Below, in pieces: positions 25,060 through 33,946 of a stretch of DNA of 64,000 nt. A program made the position numbers and the translations under genes. Origin of the DNA: an uncultured Sphingobacteriales bacterium (GTDB taxonomy: Bacteria > Bacteroidota > Bacteroidia > Chitinophagales > Chitinophagaceae). The stretch covers positions 124,001 through 188,000 of the forward strand of contig CALMQS010000038.1 in assembly GCA_937871285.1 (NCBI GenBank), given 5' to 3'. Position 1 is the first letter of the stretch, and each line of letters starts with the position of its first letter. Under the pieces are notes generated by a model that did not search any database, had not been told where the DNA came from, and saw nothing but the letters and a program-made list of their open reading frames with translations.

Positions 25060-26064
25060 CTATCCGGAAGAATTATTGTCTGTCATAATCTTTTTATATA
25101 GCTCCCTGTACTGCTCTGCTATGCGGCCCGGATCAAACCGTTTGCAGTTCTCCAGTCCCGCATCAACTATATGCTGTCTGTAGGCTTTATCCTGTATAAC
25201 TTTTAATATTCCTTGCCGGATATCGGGTACACTATAGGGATTAACAAGGCTGGCGCCCTTGCCGGCAGTTGATGACATGGGGAGAATGTTACTGGTAACC
25301 ACTGGCCTGCCGGAAGCCTGGGCTTCAATAATGGGTAAACCGAAGCCTTCCAGCAGTGATGCAAAAACGAGCATATCACATGCTGCATATTCCGCTATTA
25401 CTTCCTGTCGCGACAAAGCACTTTTATAACGAAATTCAATTTTGTAATGATTCAAAACCCCGATTTGGGCCGTGCTGGGTTTGCCTATTATCGTTAATGT
25501 GCAGGAAATGCCCTCTAACGCTGCTGCTACTCTTTCAATGTTTTTATTAGGCGTGATGCCTACATGGAGGATAGCAGGTTTATTCGTATTAAAAGGCCTG
25601 CAGGATATAGAATAATTCCCAATCAGGCAGTTTGGAATAACGCTTATTTTGTTTGGATTGGTTTTTACATATTGCAGTAAATGCGTCCGGGTGGCTTCGG
25701 AAATTACCGTAATGTATCGTAACCGCTTTACGGGCAAATAAAACCAAAACAACCACAGGATGAACTTTTTTATACCTTTCTGCTTATCGAGTTCACCACA
25801 ATCGTGAATGGTAAGTATCGTATTACGACGAGGTAAAAAAAGCGCGAGATAATGAATATCGCCGGTAATATGATTAATTTCTCCTGCATGCTTCTTTGCG
25901 AATAGCCCGTTTAACCATCTTTTTTTTATACCGGTACTCTCATAGGGCATAATGTGGTTCTGAAATGCCGGACAGGGAATCAAATTTTGCTGTATAACTC
26001 CAAACAGTTCCTCTATACTAAAAAAAGCCGGGTTCTTTTTCCTGCTGAAAAATTGCACTTCCAT
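25060..26064 (-). CDS. Glycosyltransferase family 4 (group 1)
   Basis: A 334-residue GT-B enzyme. The donor domain is clear: ILHVGITPNKNIERVAAAL near 172-190, YAACDMLVFASLLEGFGLPIIEAQASGRPVV near 240-270 (given in parts: SLLEGFGLPIIEAQASG with the two donor glutamates). The N-terminal domain carries ITGDIHYLALFLPRR and TILTIHDCGEL (near 82-92), typical of GT4 enzymes that act on lipid-linked oligosaccharides. It ends 55 nt before the asnB start and begins 36 nt after the polymerase-like gene. Acceptor and sugar unknown. Confidence 0.88.
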   Translation of the reverse strand: MEVQFFSRKKNPAFFSIEELFGVIQQNLIPCPAFQNHIMPYESTGIKKRWLNGLFAKKHAGEINHITGDIHYLALFLPRRNTILTIHDCGELDKQKGIKKFILWLFWFYLPVKRLRYITVISEATRTHLLQYVKTNPNKISVIPNCLIGNYSISCRPFNTNKPAILHVGITPNKNIERVAAALEGISCTLTIIGKPSTAQIGVLNHYKIEFRYKSALSRQEVIAEYAACDMLVFASLLEGFGLPIIEAQASGRPVVTSNILPMSSTAGKGASLVNPYSVPDIRQGILKVIQDKAYRQHIVDAGLENCKRFDPGRIAEQYRELYKKIMTDNNSSG

Positions 26065-26100
26065 TTCGATGTTTTGCCTTTTGATAGAACTATTATAGGT

Positions 26101-27558
26101 TTATACTTTGTTTTCAAAAGAAGCGCGTGAGGTATATCCGGCTACGAAATTTTTTGTGGGGCGTTTTGTTTTCACTGCCTGTTTCCCGGATTTTCCAAAC
26201 CATCCCGGTAATAACTTATATAGCACCCATATAAAGAAAGCAGATTTAACTAAAGAATTCATAATTTGAAGTGTATCCGTTTCAGCAGAATAGGTAACCT
26301 GGTAAAATAACACCGGTATCCAAAAAATCAGCAAAGGTGAGACTTGCCCGGATAGCCTAAATAAGAAAGCATACGCCCACCTGATAAACGCCCCTAATAA
26401 TAGCATATACAGGATCCCTGCGTTAGTTCCAAAGCTACCATATGCTTCGCCCAAAGGACCCACATTGGTAGACCACCCTCTGATGGTGTAGCCTGTGTAG
26501 TATTTCATGTTAAATTTACCGCCGGCTTCGGGTTTATCCGGCCACACCACACGGGGAACAAAAGCGGATATAAAAGTCAGAAAAAGCCTGTTACCATAAT
26601 CATGCTCCTGCTTTTGTGGAATTCTTTTCATAACAAGCGCCACATTAAAGCCCTGGTTGGTTCTGGTATATATCGGGAATAAAGCATCGGAGGATGTAAG
26701 ATTCAAGGAAGATAACTGGTCAAGAATCAATTCGCCTAATAATACTCCTTTATTGCCCGAGTATTCTTCCCGCCAGGTCATTTGCCTGTATGCCGGCTTA
26801 GCCATCTGCAGTATGAGCAATACAAATACCCCGGCAGCAAACCACAATGTTTTTTTCCAGAGCTTCAGTTGCCTGCCCAGGAAAAAAAATGAAAATATGG
26901 TCAGGCCCATATAGGCAACAACAGTAAACATCCCTCCTCTGACGGCTTCTATCATTACAAAAACCCCGAAAATGAGTAAGCCCGGAAGCCGGTAAGCAGT
27001 CCGGGGAGCATAGTACAGGTATAGGAAGCCCGTAAATCCTGCTATATAAAAAAGGTACATTACAAATTGGAGGGCACCAGGTAAAAAATTGGTTAATACA
27101 GAAGATATTAACCCAATGATAATCAGGTAAAACCCAACTTGGGGTTGTTTTGCTAAGATAACTTTTGCCGAAACAAGAAGCCTGCTCAAGTGTTTTCCCG
27201 TATCGCTATTGTTGCCGCCCAAGGGCCAGGTCAGTAATAAAATAAAACCGGCTACAGCGGGAAGCGCATAACTGTAATACAGGGTCTCTGGTACGGGCAT
27301 GTATTTTACCCATAACCGCGACAAAGCATTGCTTACAGTAAAAGCACGATAGCCCCAAAGGGGGGCTATCAAACAAACAAACGTTGTATGCATGGCTATT
27401 ATTTCGCGCAATACAATCCCCTTACCTAACTTATCAAGGGTGGCTATAATTATTATTATAAACAAGCTGATAGTAAGAAACGCATACCAGTTGGTGAGCA
27501 GCGACAAAACAAAAACAAGGCACTGCAAATAAGCAAAAAGATAATTCCTGTTTTTCAA
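26101..27558 (-). CDS. Wzy-like polysaccharide polymerase (O-antigen polymerase family)
   Basis: A 485-residue inner-membrane protein with roughly ten to twelve transmembrane helices and one large periplasmic loop (about residues 265-365), the layout of Wzy-type repeat-unit polymerases. The loop and following helix hold FVPRVVWPDKPEAGGKFNM, VGPLGEAYGSFGTNAGILYM and ETDTLQIM, a pattern common in Bacteroidota oligosaccharide repeat unit polymerases. The sequence is too variable for a firm family call. It would join lipid-linked repeat units at the periplasmic face, which normally requires a flippase; none is visible in the window. Confidence 0.75.
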   Translation of the reverse strand: MKNRNYLFAYLQCLVFVLSLLTNWYAFLTISLFIIIIIATLDKLGKGIVLREIIAMHTTFVCLIAPLWGYRAFTVSNALSRLWVKYMPVPETLYYSYALPAVAGFILLLTWPLGGNNSDTGKHLSRLLVSAKVILAKQPQVGFYLIIIGLISSVLTNFLPGALQFVMYLFYIAGFTGFLYLYYAPRTAYRLPGLLIFGVFVMIEAVRGGMFTVVAYMGLTIFSFFFLGRQLKLWKKTLWFAAGVFVLLILQMAKPAYRQMTWREEYSGNKGVLLGELILDQLSSLNLTSSDALFPIYTRTNQGFNVALVMKRIPQKQEHDYGNRLFLTFISAFVPRVVWPDKPEAGGKFNMKYYTGYTIRGWSTNVGPLGEAYGSFGTNAGILYMLLLGAFIRWAYAFLFRLSGQVSPLLIFWIPVLFYQVTYSAETDTLQIMNSLVKSAFFIWVLYKLLPGWFGKSGKQAVKTKRPTKNFVAGYTSRASFENKV

Positions 27559-27569
27559 ATAGTATGCGT

Positions 27570-28436
27570 TTAGCTGCTTATTGATTTCTTAGATGCAAAC
27601 AACAGCCCGCTTCCCTTTGTTATAACGCCAGGTAAAAGATGGATTTTCCCTTTTGTATTCATTGTGTACAAGGTATATCCCCAGTCTGCCAGCAGGCGTT
27701 GCGCATCCCCGGGCGTAAACCCGGCATGCTTTTCCGCCCAGTCTACAAATTCAAACAGAATATCAGGAGCGTTTTCCGCTGTCAGTAAATTTTTACCTCC
27801 CATAAATACATTTCGCTCATATCCTTCCACATCAATTTTAATTAAATCAACCCTGCCTATCTTCAATTCAAAAATCAAAGTGTCTAAAGTAATTGTTTTC
27901 ACTTTTACTGCGTCATGTGTAAAAACAGGCGACAGTGACCCTTTACCAAATTTTTCTCTGGGAGAATAAAAGTTCAGTTCCAAATCATCTGAATTATAAA
28001 GTGCTTTATCCACTACGCGTATTCCCGAAAGTTCATTAGCAGCAAGATTTTTTTTAAGGTAGCTTACGAGCCATGGCGCGGCTTCTACACAAACAATATT
28101 TATATCCTTTCGTTGCATTGCCAGGGGTACAGTGATGGCGCCGATATTAGCGCCAAGATCAAGAAAAGTTGCTCCGGATAGCAGCTTATTACATAAAAAC
28201 CCAACTGTTTCCGGCTCATACATTCCATTCACAAATATATCAAAGCCAATAGTTTCATATAGATTAGGTAACAAAAAGGAACAACCATACTTTCCTTTTA
28301 TTGTTATATCCCTCTGCTTTAGCAAACTATTCTTAAAAAGCAGTTTTGCCAAACGGGATTTACCCCTGAAGACTGGCAAACTCCTCAAAAATGCATCCAT
28401 AGTAATTCTTTTTACGTCATTGATAGTTTTCTCCAC
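27570..28436 (-). CDS. FkbM-family methyltransferase (1 of 3)
   Basis: A 288-residue SAM-dependent methyltransferase. FLDLGANIGAITVPLAM near 93-109 is the SAM-binding loop, and RVDLIKIDVEGYERNVFMGG near 196-215 is the FkbM signature with its acidic motif. The C-terminal ILFEFVDWAEKHAGF fits the family. It should O-methylate a sugar hydroxyl. Its start overlaps the end of the upstream glycosyltransferase gene by 25 nt, and the polymerase gene follows 11 nt later. Acceptor unknown. Confidence 0.9.
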   Translation of the reverse strand: MEKTINDVKRITMDAFLRSLPVFRGKSRLAKLLFKNSLLKQRDITIKGKYGCSFLLPNLYETIGFDIFVNGMYEPETVGFLCNKLLSGATFLDLGANIGAITVPLAMQRKDINIVCVEAAPWLVSYLKKNLAANELSGIRVVDKALYNSDDLELNFYSPREKFGKGSLSPVFTHDAVKVKTITLDTLIFELKIGRVDLIKIDVEGYERNVFMGGKNLLTAENAPDILFEFVDWAEKHAGFTPGDAQRLLADWGYTLYTMNTKGKIHLLPGVITKGSGLLFASKKSISS

Positions 28437-29536
28437 AAGGGATCTAAAACTTTCTCGTAAAAATAAGGTGAGTTTTGATACGTTAAGTTTGAGTGATCTA
28501 TCATCTGGGCAAGGTCAAATTCCTCCATATTCTGAAAGTCAACGGCTACTATTCTGGGATAACTATTATTGGTAACATACGCATGGCTTGTTTTCATTTC
28601 TACCGGAAACCAGGTATCCAAACCACAGGCGTAGTATTCAAACAATTTGTTGGGTGCATTGTAAATGTAATTGGGAATATGCCCTTTATACAATATTACT
28701 CCAACTTGATATACTTCTAAAACACCAGGGAGATCATAGTAATTCACCTGTCCCTTGAAATGAATAAACCTACTCCCTATTGATGACAAATATGCAAGCA
28801 AAGGACCCGCATCCTGCAGGGAGTAGATATCCCACATTACTGTGCCATTTTTGCTCTCAACCCATTTTGCGAATTCTTTTATATACATGGTGTCCATTCC
28901 CAAAGCACCTGCATAAACAATACGGACCGGTAATGTATTTTTATTTTGTCTGTTTGGATTTAACCAGCTTGCGGGCGGATAATTGGGTAGTATATATGTA
29001 TTGTGGAATTTTATACCTGGATTATCTTTTTTAAAAAACTGCATCCTGTCTTCATTCGTATGAGAAATCCAATCCATTCTTGCATATTGTTTTTTTTCAA
29101 GAGTATGTATTACTCTGTTTAAGATCATGCCAGTTTTGTATTCCAAGGGGGTGATATATTCATGAAAATGACAAAATATCCGGGGGCTTTTTCCCAGAAA
29201 CCTCATGCTTATTTTATATGCATAAACTGGCAGAAAAGATAATGTTTCATAGTACAGAACATCTGTTGGCTTATTTTTAAGGAGATGAAGAAAAACGCTT
29301 GCATAAAATTTAAAATACTCGAGCATTCGCTGTAATTTTCCTTTGTGCTTATCCGGCATTCGAAACCTGTGAATATTTACGGATTCATTTACAAAAAAAT
29401 TATCGGTTAAACTCAATGCTGTTGAATATACATCTACCTCAAAAGAAAGTTTCTTGTGGCTGATATAATTTATAAAATTAATAACTGGTGGATAAAATTC
29501 AAGTGGCAGAAAATGTATAATGGCTAATCGCTTCAT
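28412..29536 (-). CDS. Predicted glycosyltransferase (GT-B type)
   Basis: The 374-residue protein resembles glycosyltransferases of group 1 in outline. The N-terminal part has LAIIHFLPLEFYPPVINFINYISH (in part: HFLPLEFYPPVINFINYIS, 8-26), and PVRIVYAGALGMDTMYIKEFAKW near 203-225 is the start of the donor domain. KGHIPNYIYNAPNKLFEYYACGLD near 300-323 carries the conserved PNKLFEY segment with a Glu. No transmembrane segment. It overlaps the FkbM gene by 25 nt. Divergent enough that the sugar cannot be guessed. Confidence 0.78.
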   Translation of the reverse strand: MKRLAIIHFLPLEFYPPVINFINYISHKKLSFEVDVYSTALSLTDNFFVNESVNIHRFRMPDKHKGKLQRMLEYFKFYASVFLHLLKNKPTDVLYYETLSFLPVYAYKISMRFLGKSPRIFCHFHEYITPLEYKTGMILNRVIHTLEKKQYARMDWISHTNEDRMQFFKKDNPGIKFHNTYILPNYPPASWLNPNRQNKNTLPVRIVYAGALGMDTMYIKEFAKWVESKNGTVMWDIYSLQDAGPLLAYLSSIGSRFIHFKGQVNYYDLPGVLEVYQVGVILYKGHIPNYIYNAPNKLFEYYACGLDTWFPVEMKTSHAYVTNNSYPRIVAVDFQNMEEFDLAQMIDHSNLTYQNSPYFYEKVLDPLWRKLSMT

Positions 29537-29703
29537 AGGTAATGGTTAATGCTTCTTCAATAATTTAATAAATTATTCCACGCATCTTTTCCTAAACCGT
29601 TAATAGTATAGATTTTACCCAGCATGATTGCAGGAAGGCGTGACTACGCTAAAATTCTGGCGCCATTCCCTAAAACAGGCATTCTTCACATTTAGAGAAT
29701 CCT

Positions 29704-30642
29704 CTATATGGTTTGAGTTATGCGCTTGCTCTGGTTAATAATGTTCAGAATACCGTCCTCCAATTTCAATAACGGACGGTTGAGTACAGCAATCATTTTT
29801 GTATTATCCGGTTGGCGTCGGGTCATGTCACCCTCTTTGAGGGGCGGTAAATAAGTAATTTTTGAAGAAGATTCTGTAATACGTATTATGGTTTCTGCCA
29901 GTTCTTTCACCGTCGTTAGCTTATTGTTACCCACATTTACAACATCATTTACAAACAAATGCTCTTCAAGTATTTTACGGGTAAACTCGAGGTTATCATC
30001 TATATAACAAAAGGTACGTGTTTGGCTGCCATCCCCATAAATGGTTATGGCCTCATTATTTACAGCAGCATTTAAAAATTTAGCTACAACAAAATCTTGG
30101 CTTTGTCTCGGTCCGTATGTATTAAAAAATCGAAGGATTGTATAATCAAGCCCGAATTCGTCATGGTAAGAACGGCAAAAGCATTCGCCTATATTTTTTA
30201 CTACAGCATAGGGCAGCCTCGAGTTAAGTGGCGTTACATACTCATGCTGTGGCAAATGCACGGGCTCGCCATATACTTCGGAAGAGGAACTGAAAAATAT
30301 CCTTTCGACACCCGTATTTTTGGATAGTTCAAAAACATGTTGTAACCCCATGATATCATCTAACACCATTTTCGGATGATCAAGTGTACGTAAAACTCCT
30401 ACAACGGCGGCATAGTGAAAGACATAATCAAAACGATAATTGAGCATTACTGCAGAAATATCTCTGTAATTATTTACATCTCCTTTTATAAACTTGTAGT
30501 TGGGATGGTCACTAATATGTTTCTTACAACCAGTTAAAAAATTATCAATGGCTATAACATAATAATTTCCCGTAGACAAAAGACTTTCGGCAAGGGAGCT
30601 GGCAACAAATCCGGCACCTCCCGTTATCAAAACATATTTCAT
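29704..30642 (-). CDS. NAD-dependent nucleotide-sugar epimerase/decarboxylase
   Basis: The 312-residue extended short-chain dehydrogenase has the NAD loop TGGAGFVASSLAESLL (6-21), the serine triad FFSSSSEVYGEP near 123-134, and the active-site Y-x3-K in LPYAVVKNIGE near 148-158. RFFNTYGPRQSQDFVVAKFL and YGDGSQTRTFCYIDD in the C-terminal part are shared by UDP-glucose 4-epimerases and UDP-glucuronate decarboxylases, so either activity is possible. It makes or converts a nucleotide sugar for the locus. 167 nt without a gene precede it in transcription order after the next glycosyltransferase. Confidence 0.88.
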   Translation of the reverse strand: MKYVLITGGAGFVASSLAESLLSTGNYYVIAIDNFLTGCKKHISDHPNYKFIKGDVNNYRDISAVMLNYRFDYVFHYAAVVGVLRTLDHPKMVLDDIMGLQHVFELSKNTGVERIFFSSSSEVYGEPVHLPQHEYVTPLNSRLPYAVVKNIGECFCRSYHDEFGLDYTILRFFNTYGPRQSQDFVVAKFLNAAVNNEAITIYGDGSQTRTFCYIDDNLEFTRKILEEHLFVNDVVNVGNNKLTTVKELAETIIRITESSSKITYLPPLKEGDMTRRQPDNTKMIAVLNRPLLKLEDGILNIINQSKRITQTI

Positions 30643-30671
30643 TTAGTATAGTTTTAAAATTTACAGTAATA

Positions 30672-31697
30672 TCAAATATGATATAGAATCATTTGTAACC
30701 TATGTGTGTAGGTATTGGATTCCATTAGTAAGGAATGGGCATTTTTACGAATTCTCTGGCATTCTTCCGGTTGGCTAAGCGCCCATTTAACCTGGTTAAC
30801 CAAATCCGATTCAGACTGAAAATAGAGCGCGTGCTCCCTGTTCCTGAACAAATGCTCCTGTTCGGGGCAGGCCGATGATAACTGCAATCCAAAAGCAGTA
30901 GGTATTTCAAAAAACCGCATATTAGCTGCGGGATAATTAGTATCATCAATAACATTAATATTAATACGGGATTTATTGAAACATTTTGCCAGCTCGGCTT
31001 CATACACCCCTTCGCTTTTCACTCTTTTTCTTATTTCTGAATCCTCACTCTTTTTTTCCCAGTTCGGTCCATGAATTTCTATCCGGCTTTCCGCAAAATG
31101 CTGACAGATTACGGACATCATTTTTTCTCTTTCTGGCCGCCATCCACCAATAAAACAGATATCAGACGCAAAGTCATCCGGAGGTTCATGGATACCATGC
31201 ATAAACGGATCTCCCGCTAAAGGTACCCAATGAATATTTTTAAACCCCAATCGGGCAAAAACCGGCACGGCTGCCTTACTATAACTGGCAGTTATATCTA
31301 TGAGGGCAGCATTGAGGAAATTGTGAGTTTCCAGGTTAAAAGGAGTATCAGGCCATATCCAGGCAATTTTTATAGTGGGAAGCATAGTTTTAATGCATGC
31401 TAATGTACCCGGGAGGACTTTTACATTCGTGAACAATAATATTATTTCAGGATTGAATTTTTTTACGGATAAAATTAATTCTCTGTTCATTTTTCGAGTC
31501 CACTGCTCAACCGGTAAAAATGCGTGAACCATTCGTCCAACTTTCCCTCCTTTCAGGTATTGCCGCTGCTCTTTTACTGGGTCAAAAACCTCTAAGTCAA
31601 GTTTTAATTCCCTGAATGCATTTATATAAGAATATTCAAGCGCTCCTTTGGCCTGTGAACCGACAACAAAAAATCTCTTTTCTTTTATTATATTCAT
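30672..31697 (-). CDS. CgeB-like glycosyltransferase
   Basis: The 341-residue protein has the pattern of spore-maturation CgeB-type or DUF3880-containing glycosyltransferases. The N-terminal RFFVVGSQAKGALEYSYINAF (in part) starts a GT-B fold, KIAWIWPDTPFNLETHNFLN near 104-123 is typical of the group, FIGGWRPEREKMMSVI near 184-199 starts the donor domain, and RFFEIPTAFGLQLSS near 258-272 carries the donor Glu. It overlaps the upstream GT4 by 4 nt (start at 31697, upstream stop at 31694), so translation is coupled. Confidence 0.82.
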   Translation of the reverse strand: MNIIKEKRFFVVGSQAKGALEYSYINAFRELKLDLEVFDPVKEQRQYLKGGKVGRMVHAFLPVEQWTRKMNRELILSVKKFNPEIILLFTNVKVLPGTLACIKTMLPTIKIAWIWPDTPFNLETHNFLNAALIDITASYSKAAVPVFARLGFKNIHWVPLAGDPFMHGIHEPPDDFASDICFIGGWRPEREKMMSVICQHFAESRIEIHGPNWEKKSEDSEIRKRVKSEGVYEAELAKCFNKSRININVIDDTNYPAANMRFFEIPTAFGLQLSSACPEQEHLFRNREHALYFQSESDLVNQVKWALSQPEECQRIRKNAHSLLMESNTYTHRLQMILYHI

Positions 31698-32884
31698 TTT
31701 TCTTCTTCTTCAGCAGCTATTTTTACGTTTTCTATTATGACTCCGGTATTGTATTGCTGCACAGTTGACAATGATAGTTTACCAGCCTCTTTGCGAAAGG
31801 AGTCATCACGGATTAATTGCTTCAAGCAATCTGCTAATTGCTGCACATTACCTCTTTCAAATATAAACCCATTTTTACCCTGTTCAACAAGATCATGCGA
31901 ACAACCTACCGTATCTGATACTACAACAGGCAACTCAAAATTCATGGCTTCATTTACAGAGAGACCCCACGTTTCACTTTCAGAACACAGCACCAGCATA
32001 TCAGCTATGGCATAATACCTGGAAATCTGACTTTGATTAACAAAGCCGGTAAGGTAAATATGCTGAAGCTTATGGTCTTTAATATATGTTTCCATATCTC
32101 TCCTTAATTCACCTTCTCCAACCATTACCAAGGCAATATTAAAAGATTGCAATAATGCATAAGCCTTTATCAAATCTATAGGCCGTTTTACAGGTTGGTA
32201 TTTTCCCGTAAATAAAATGATAATTCTATTTGCCGGAAGATTAAGCTCCTGCAATAATTGAGTTTTTTTTTCACGATATAGCAACCAGGCATTGTGGAAA
32301 TATTCATTATCAACACAATAAGGTGTATAGATTAACCTGTTATCCGGTACGCCATACAATTTAAAAAAATCTTTGCTGTCTTTCCCTATATAAAGGCATT
32401 TGTCAATGAAGAAGCGAAAAAGTAAATGTTTTAAAAGTAGTTTTTTAAGCCAAAGAATATGTTTTCTTTTTCTGATCTCCTTGCTATAAGGATTTTCAAT
32501 ACGCAACCAAATTTTTTTCCCCATTAGTCTGGCAAAAAAAATTGCTATCAGCGAGGTGCAGTAACTCCATCCGTTCATTATAATAATGGATGAAGGATCA
32601 TCAAATAACTTTTTTATCACTCCCGGATTAATTAAATCCCAAAAACGGTTGTCAAGGGAAGAGCTCCCTGAATAATTTTTTATAAAACAACTATTGTATC
32701 CTTCCAGCAGGGGAATATCCCATTTTATATTTTGCCCAAACCCTTTGTCCATCCCCCCCTTTATACTGATATCTGAGAAGTAATATACCTGCAGTTGAAA
32801 AGATTTGGCCATTTCCCGTAACAAAGGAGAAAAGTATTGTATTGGGTGACTTAGATAATAACTTATTCGAACTTTGTGCTGCAT
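31694..32884 (-). CDS. Glycosyltransferase family 4
   Basis: I place the start at ATG 32884, which yields MQHKVRISYYLSHPIQYFSPL, a normal GT4 N-terminus (396 residues). The open frame extends to an ATG at 32977, overlapping the previous gene, and the extra 31 residues have no family likeness. The donor domain shows ILFTGKYQPVKRPIDLIKAY near 225-244, YAIADMLVLCSESETWGLSVNEAMNF near 310-335 with ETWGLSVNEA as donor-binding motif, and VVVSDTVGCS. Sugar specificity unknown. Confidence 0.87.
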   Translation of the reverse strand: MQHKVRISYYLSHPIQYFSPLLREMAKSFQLQVYYFSDISIKGGMDKGFGQNIKWDIPLLEGYNSCFIKNYSGSSSLDNRFWDLINPGVIKKLFDDPSSIIIMNGWSYCTSLIAIFFARLMGKKIWLRIENPYSKEIRKRKHILWLKKLLLKHLLFRFFIDKCLYIGKDSKDFFKLYGVPDNRLIYTPYCVDNEYFHNAWLLYREKKTQLLQELNLPANRIIILFTGKYQPVKRPIDLIKAYALLQSFNIALVMVGEGELRRDMETYIKDHKLQHIYLTGFVNQSQISRYYAIADMLVLCSESETWGLSVNEAMNFELPVVVSDTVGCSHDLVEQGKNGFIFERGNVQQLADCLKQLIRDDSFRKEAGKLSLSTVQQYNTGVIIENVKIAAEEEEK

Positions 32885-32963
32885 ATTGATCTTAAAAGAT
32901 TTATAAAAACATTTGAAGGCCTTACGAAGTGGATGGAGGATTAATAATCCATTTCGTTCATGA

Positions 32964-33890
32964 TTATTTATTAACAATCAATCGTTTCAGCATCTTTAAC
33001 TTTGACCTGTACCCTTTAATCAATCTCCAATCTGTATTTTTAAAAGAGAAATTGTTATTGAGCCCACGGATGTCATAAATACTGGCATAATATAGTATCT
33101 GGGTAGTCAGAATTTCTTTATACTTCTTTTTATTTGTTTCACTTATCCAGCTTTGCAGTTGCAGCACTTCTATAAAATCATTCAATAGCTGAATAATGTT
33201 TCGGGCTTTATCCTCATCACTCATTGAACGGGAAACAGATCCCATTTTTAGTCTCCTGTTGTATACAGCAAAACTTCCTTTTATATATCCAAACGTTGCA
33301 CCGGCTAAAGCTGCTTTTGTAAAAAACTCCCTGTCCTGAGCTACGCTGGTTAAAGGATTCCAACCACTCATATTAACTACCTGTTGAACAGTATCTCTTC
33401 TCAGCAAGTAAGCATGCGAAGCAATCCAGTTATCTGTAAGTAACTCATACAAAAAATCTTTATAAACAGTGCATTGCTTATATTCGGTTTTGAATAATTT
33501 TTTATTTTCATCGTAAATATCCAGCCGCCAGTCAGAATAAGCTATATCCACAGAAGGATTCTTTTCCATGAACAACAACTGGGCATCTAATTTGCCCGGC
33601 AATAAAAAGTCATCCGAATCAAGCCATTGAATAAAGTTTCCCGATGACAGGGAGAATCCATAATTACGCGCGTTATTGGCTCCTTTTAAAGGATTTTGTT
33701 CTATGATCACACTTCCATGCTTTTCTTTTAAACTGGTTAATATATCCCAGCTATTGTCAGTAGAATGATCATCTACTATTATAATTTCTTTTATACAGCT
33801 TCCCTGATCTATACAGCTTTCTACAGCAGCTCCTATCCATTTCGCAGAATTGTAGCAGGGGATAATAACGGAGACAGCATGTTTACTCAA
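32964..33890 (-). CDS. Glycosyltransferase family 2
   Basis: The 308-residue GT-A enzyme is the only clear GT2 in the locus. VSVIIPCYNSAKWIGAAVES (6-25) is the nucleotide-binding start, EIIIVDDHSTDNSWDIL near 35-51 has the first aspartates, NARNYGFSLSSGNFIQWLDSDDFL near 76-99 includes the DSD metal-binding motif, and AQDREFFTKAAL near 183-194 the catalytic Asp region (ED-like). The C-terminal 60 residues are basic and helical. It may be the transferase that adds a branch sugar or the second sugar. Confidence 0.9.
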   Translation of the reverse strand: MSKHAVSVIIPCYNSAKWIGAAVESCIDQGSCIKEIIIVDDHSTDNSWDILTSLKEKHGSVIIEQNPLKGANNARNYGFSLSSGNFIQWLDSDDFLLPGKLDAQLLFMEKNPSVDIAYSDWRLDIYDENKKLFKTEYKQCTVYKDFLYELLTDNWIASHAYLLRRDTVQQVVNMSGWNPLTSVAQDREFFTKAALAGATFGYIKGSFAVYNRRLKMGSVSRSMSDEDKARNIIQLLNDFIEVLQLQSWISETNKKKYKEILTTQILYYASIYDIRGLNNNFSFKNTDWRLIKGYRSKLKMLKRLIVNK

Positions 33891-33946
33891 CCCATTAAAC
33901 TTTTAAATTAACAACACTAATTTCAAAACCAACCCCAAAATCTCTG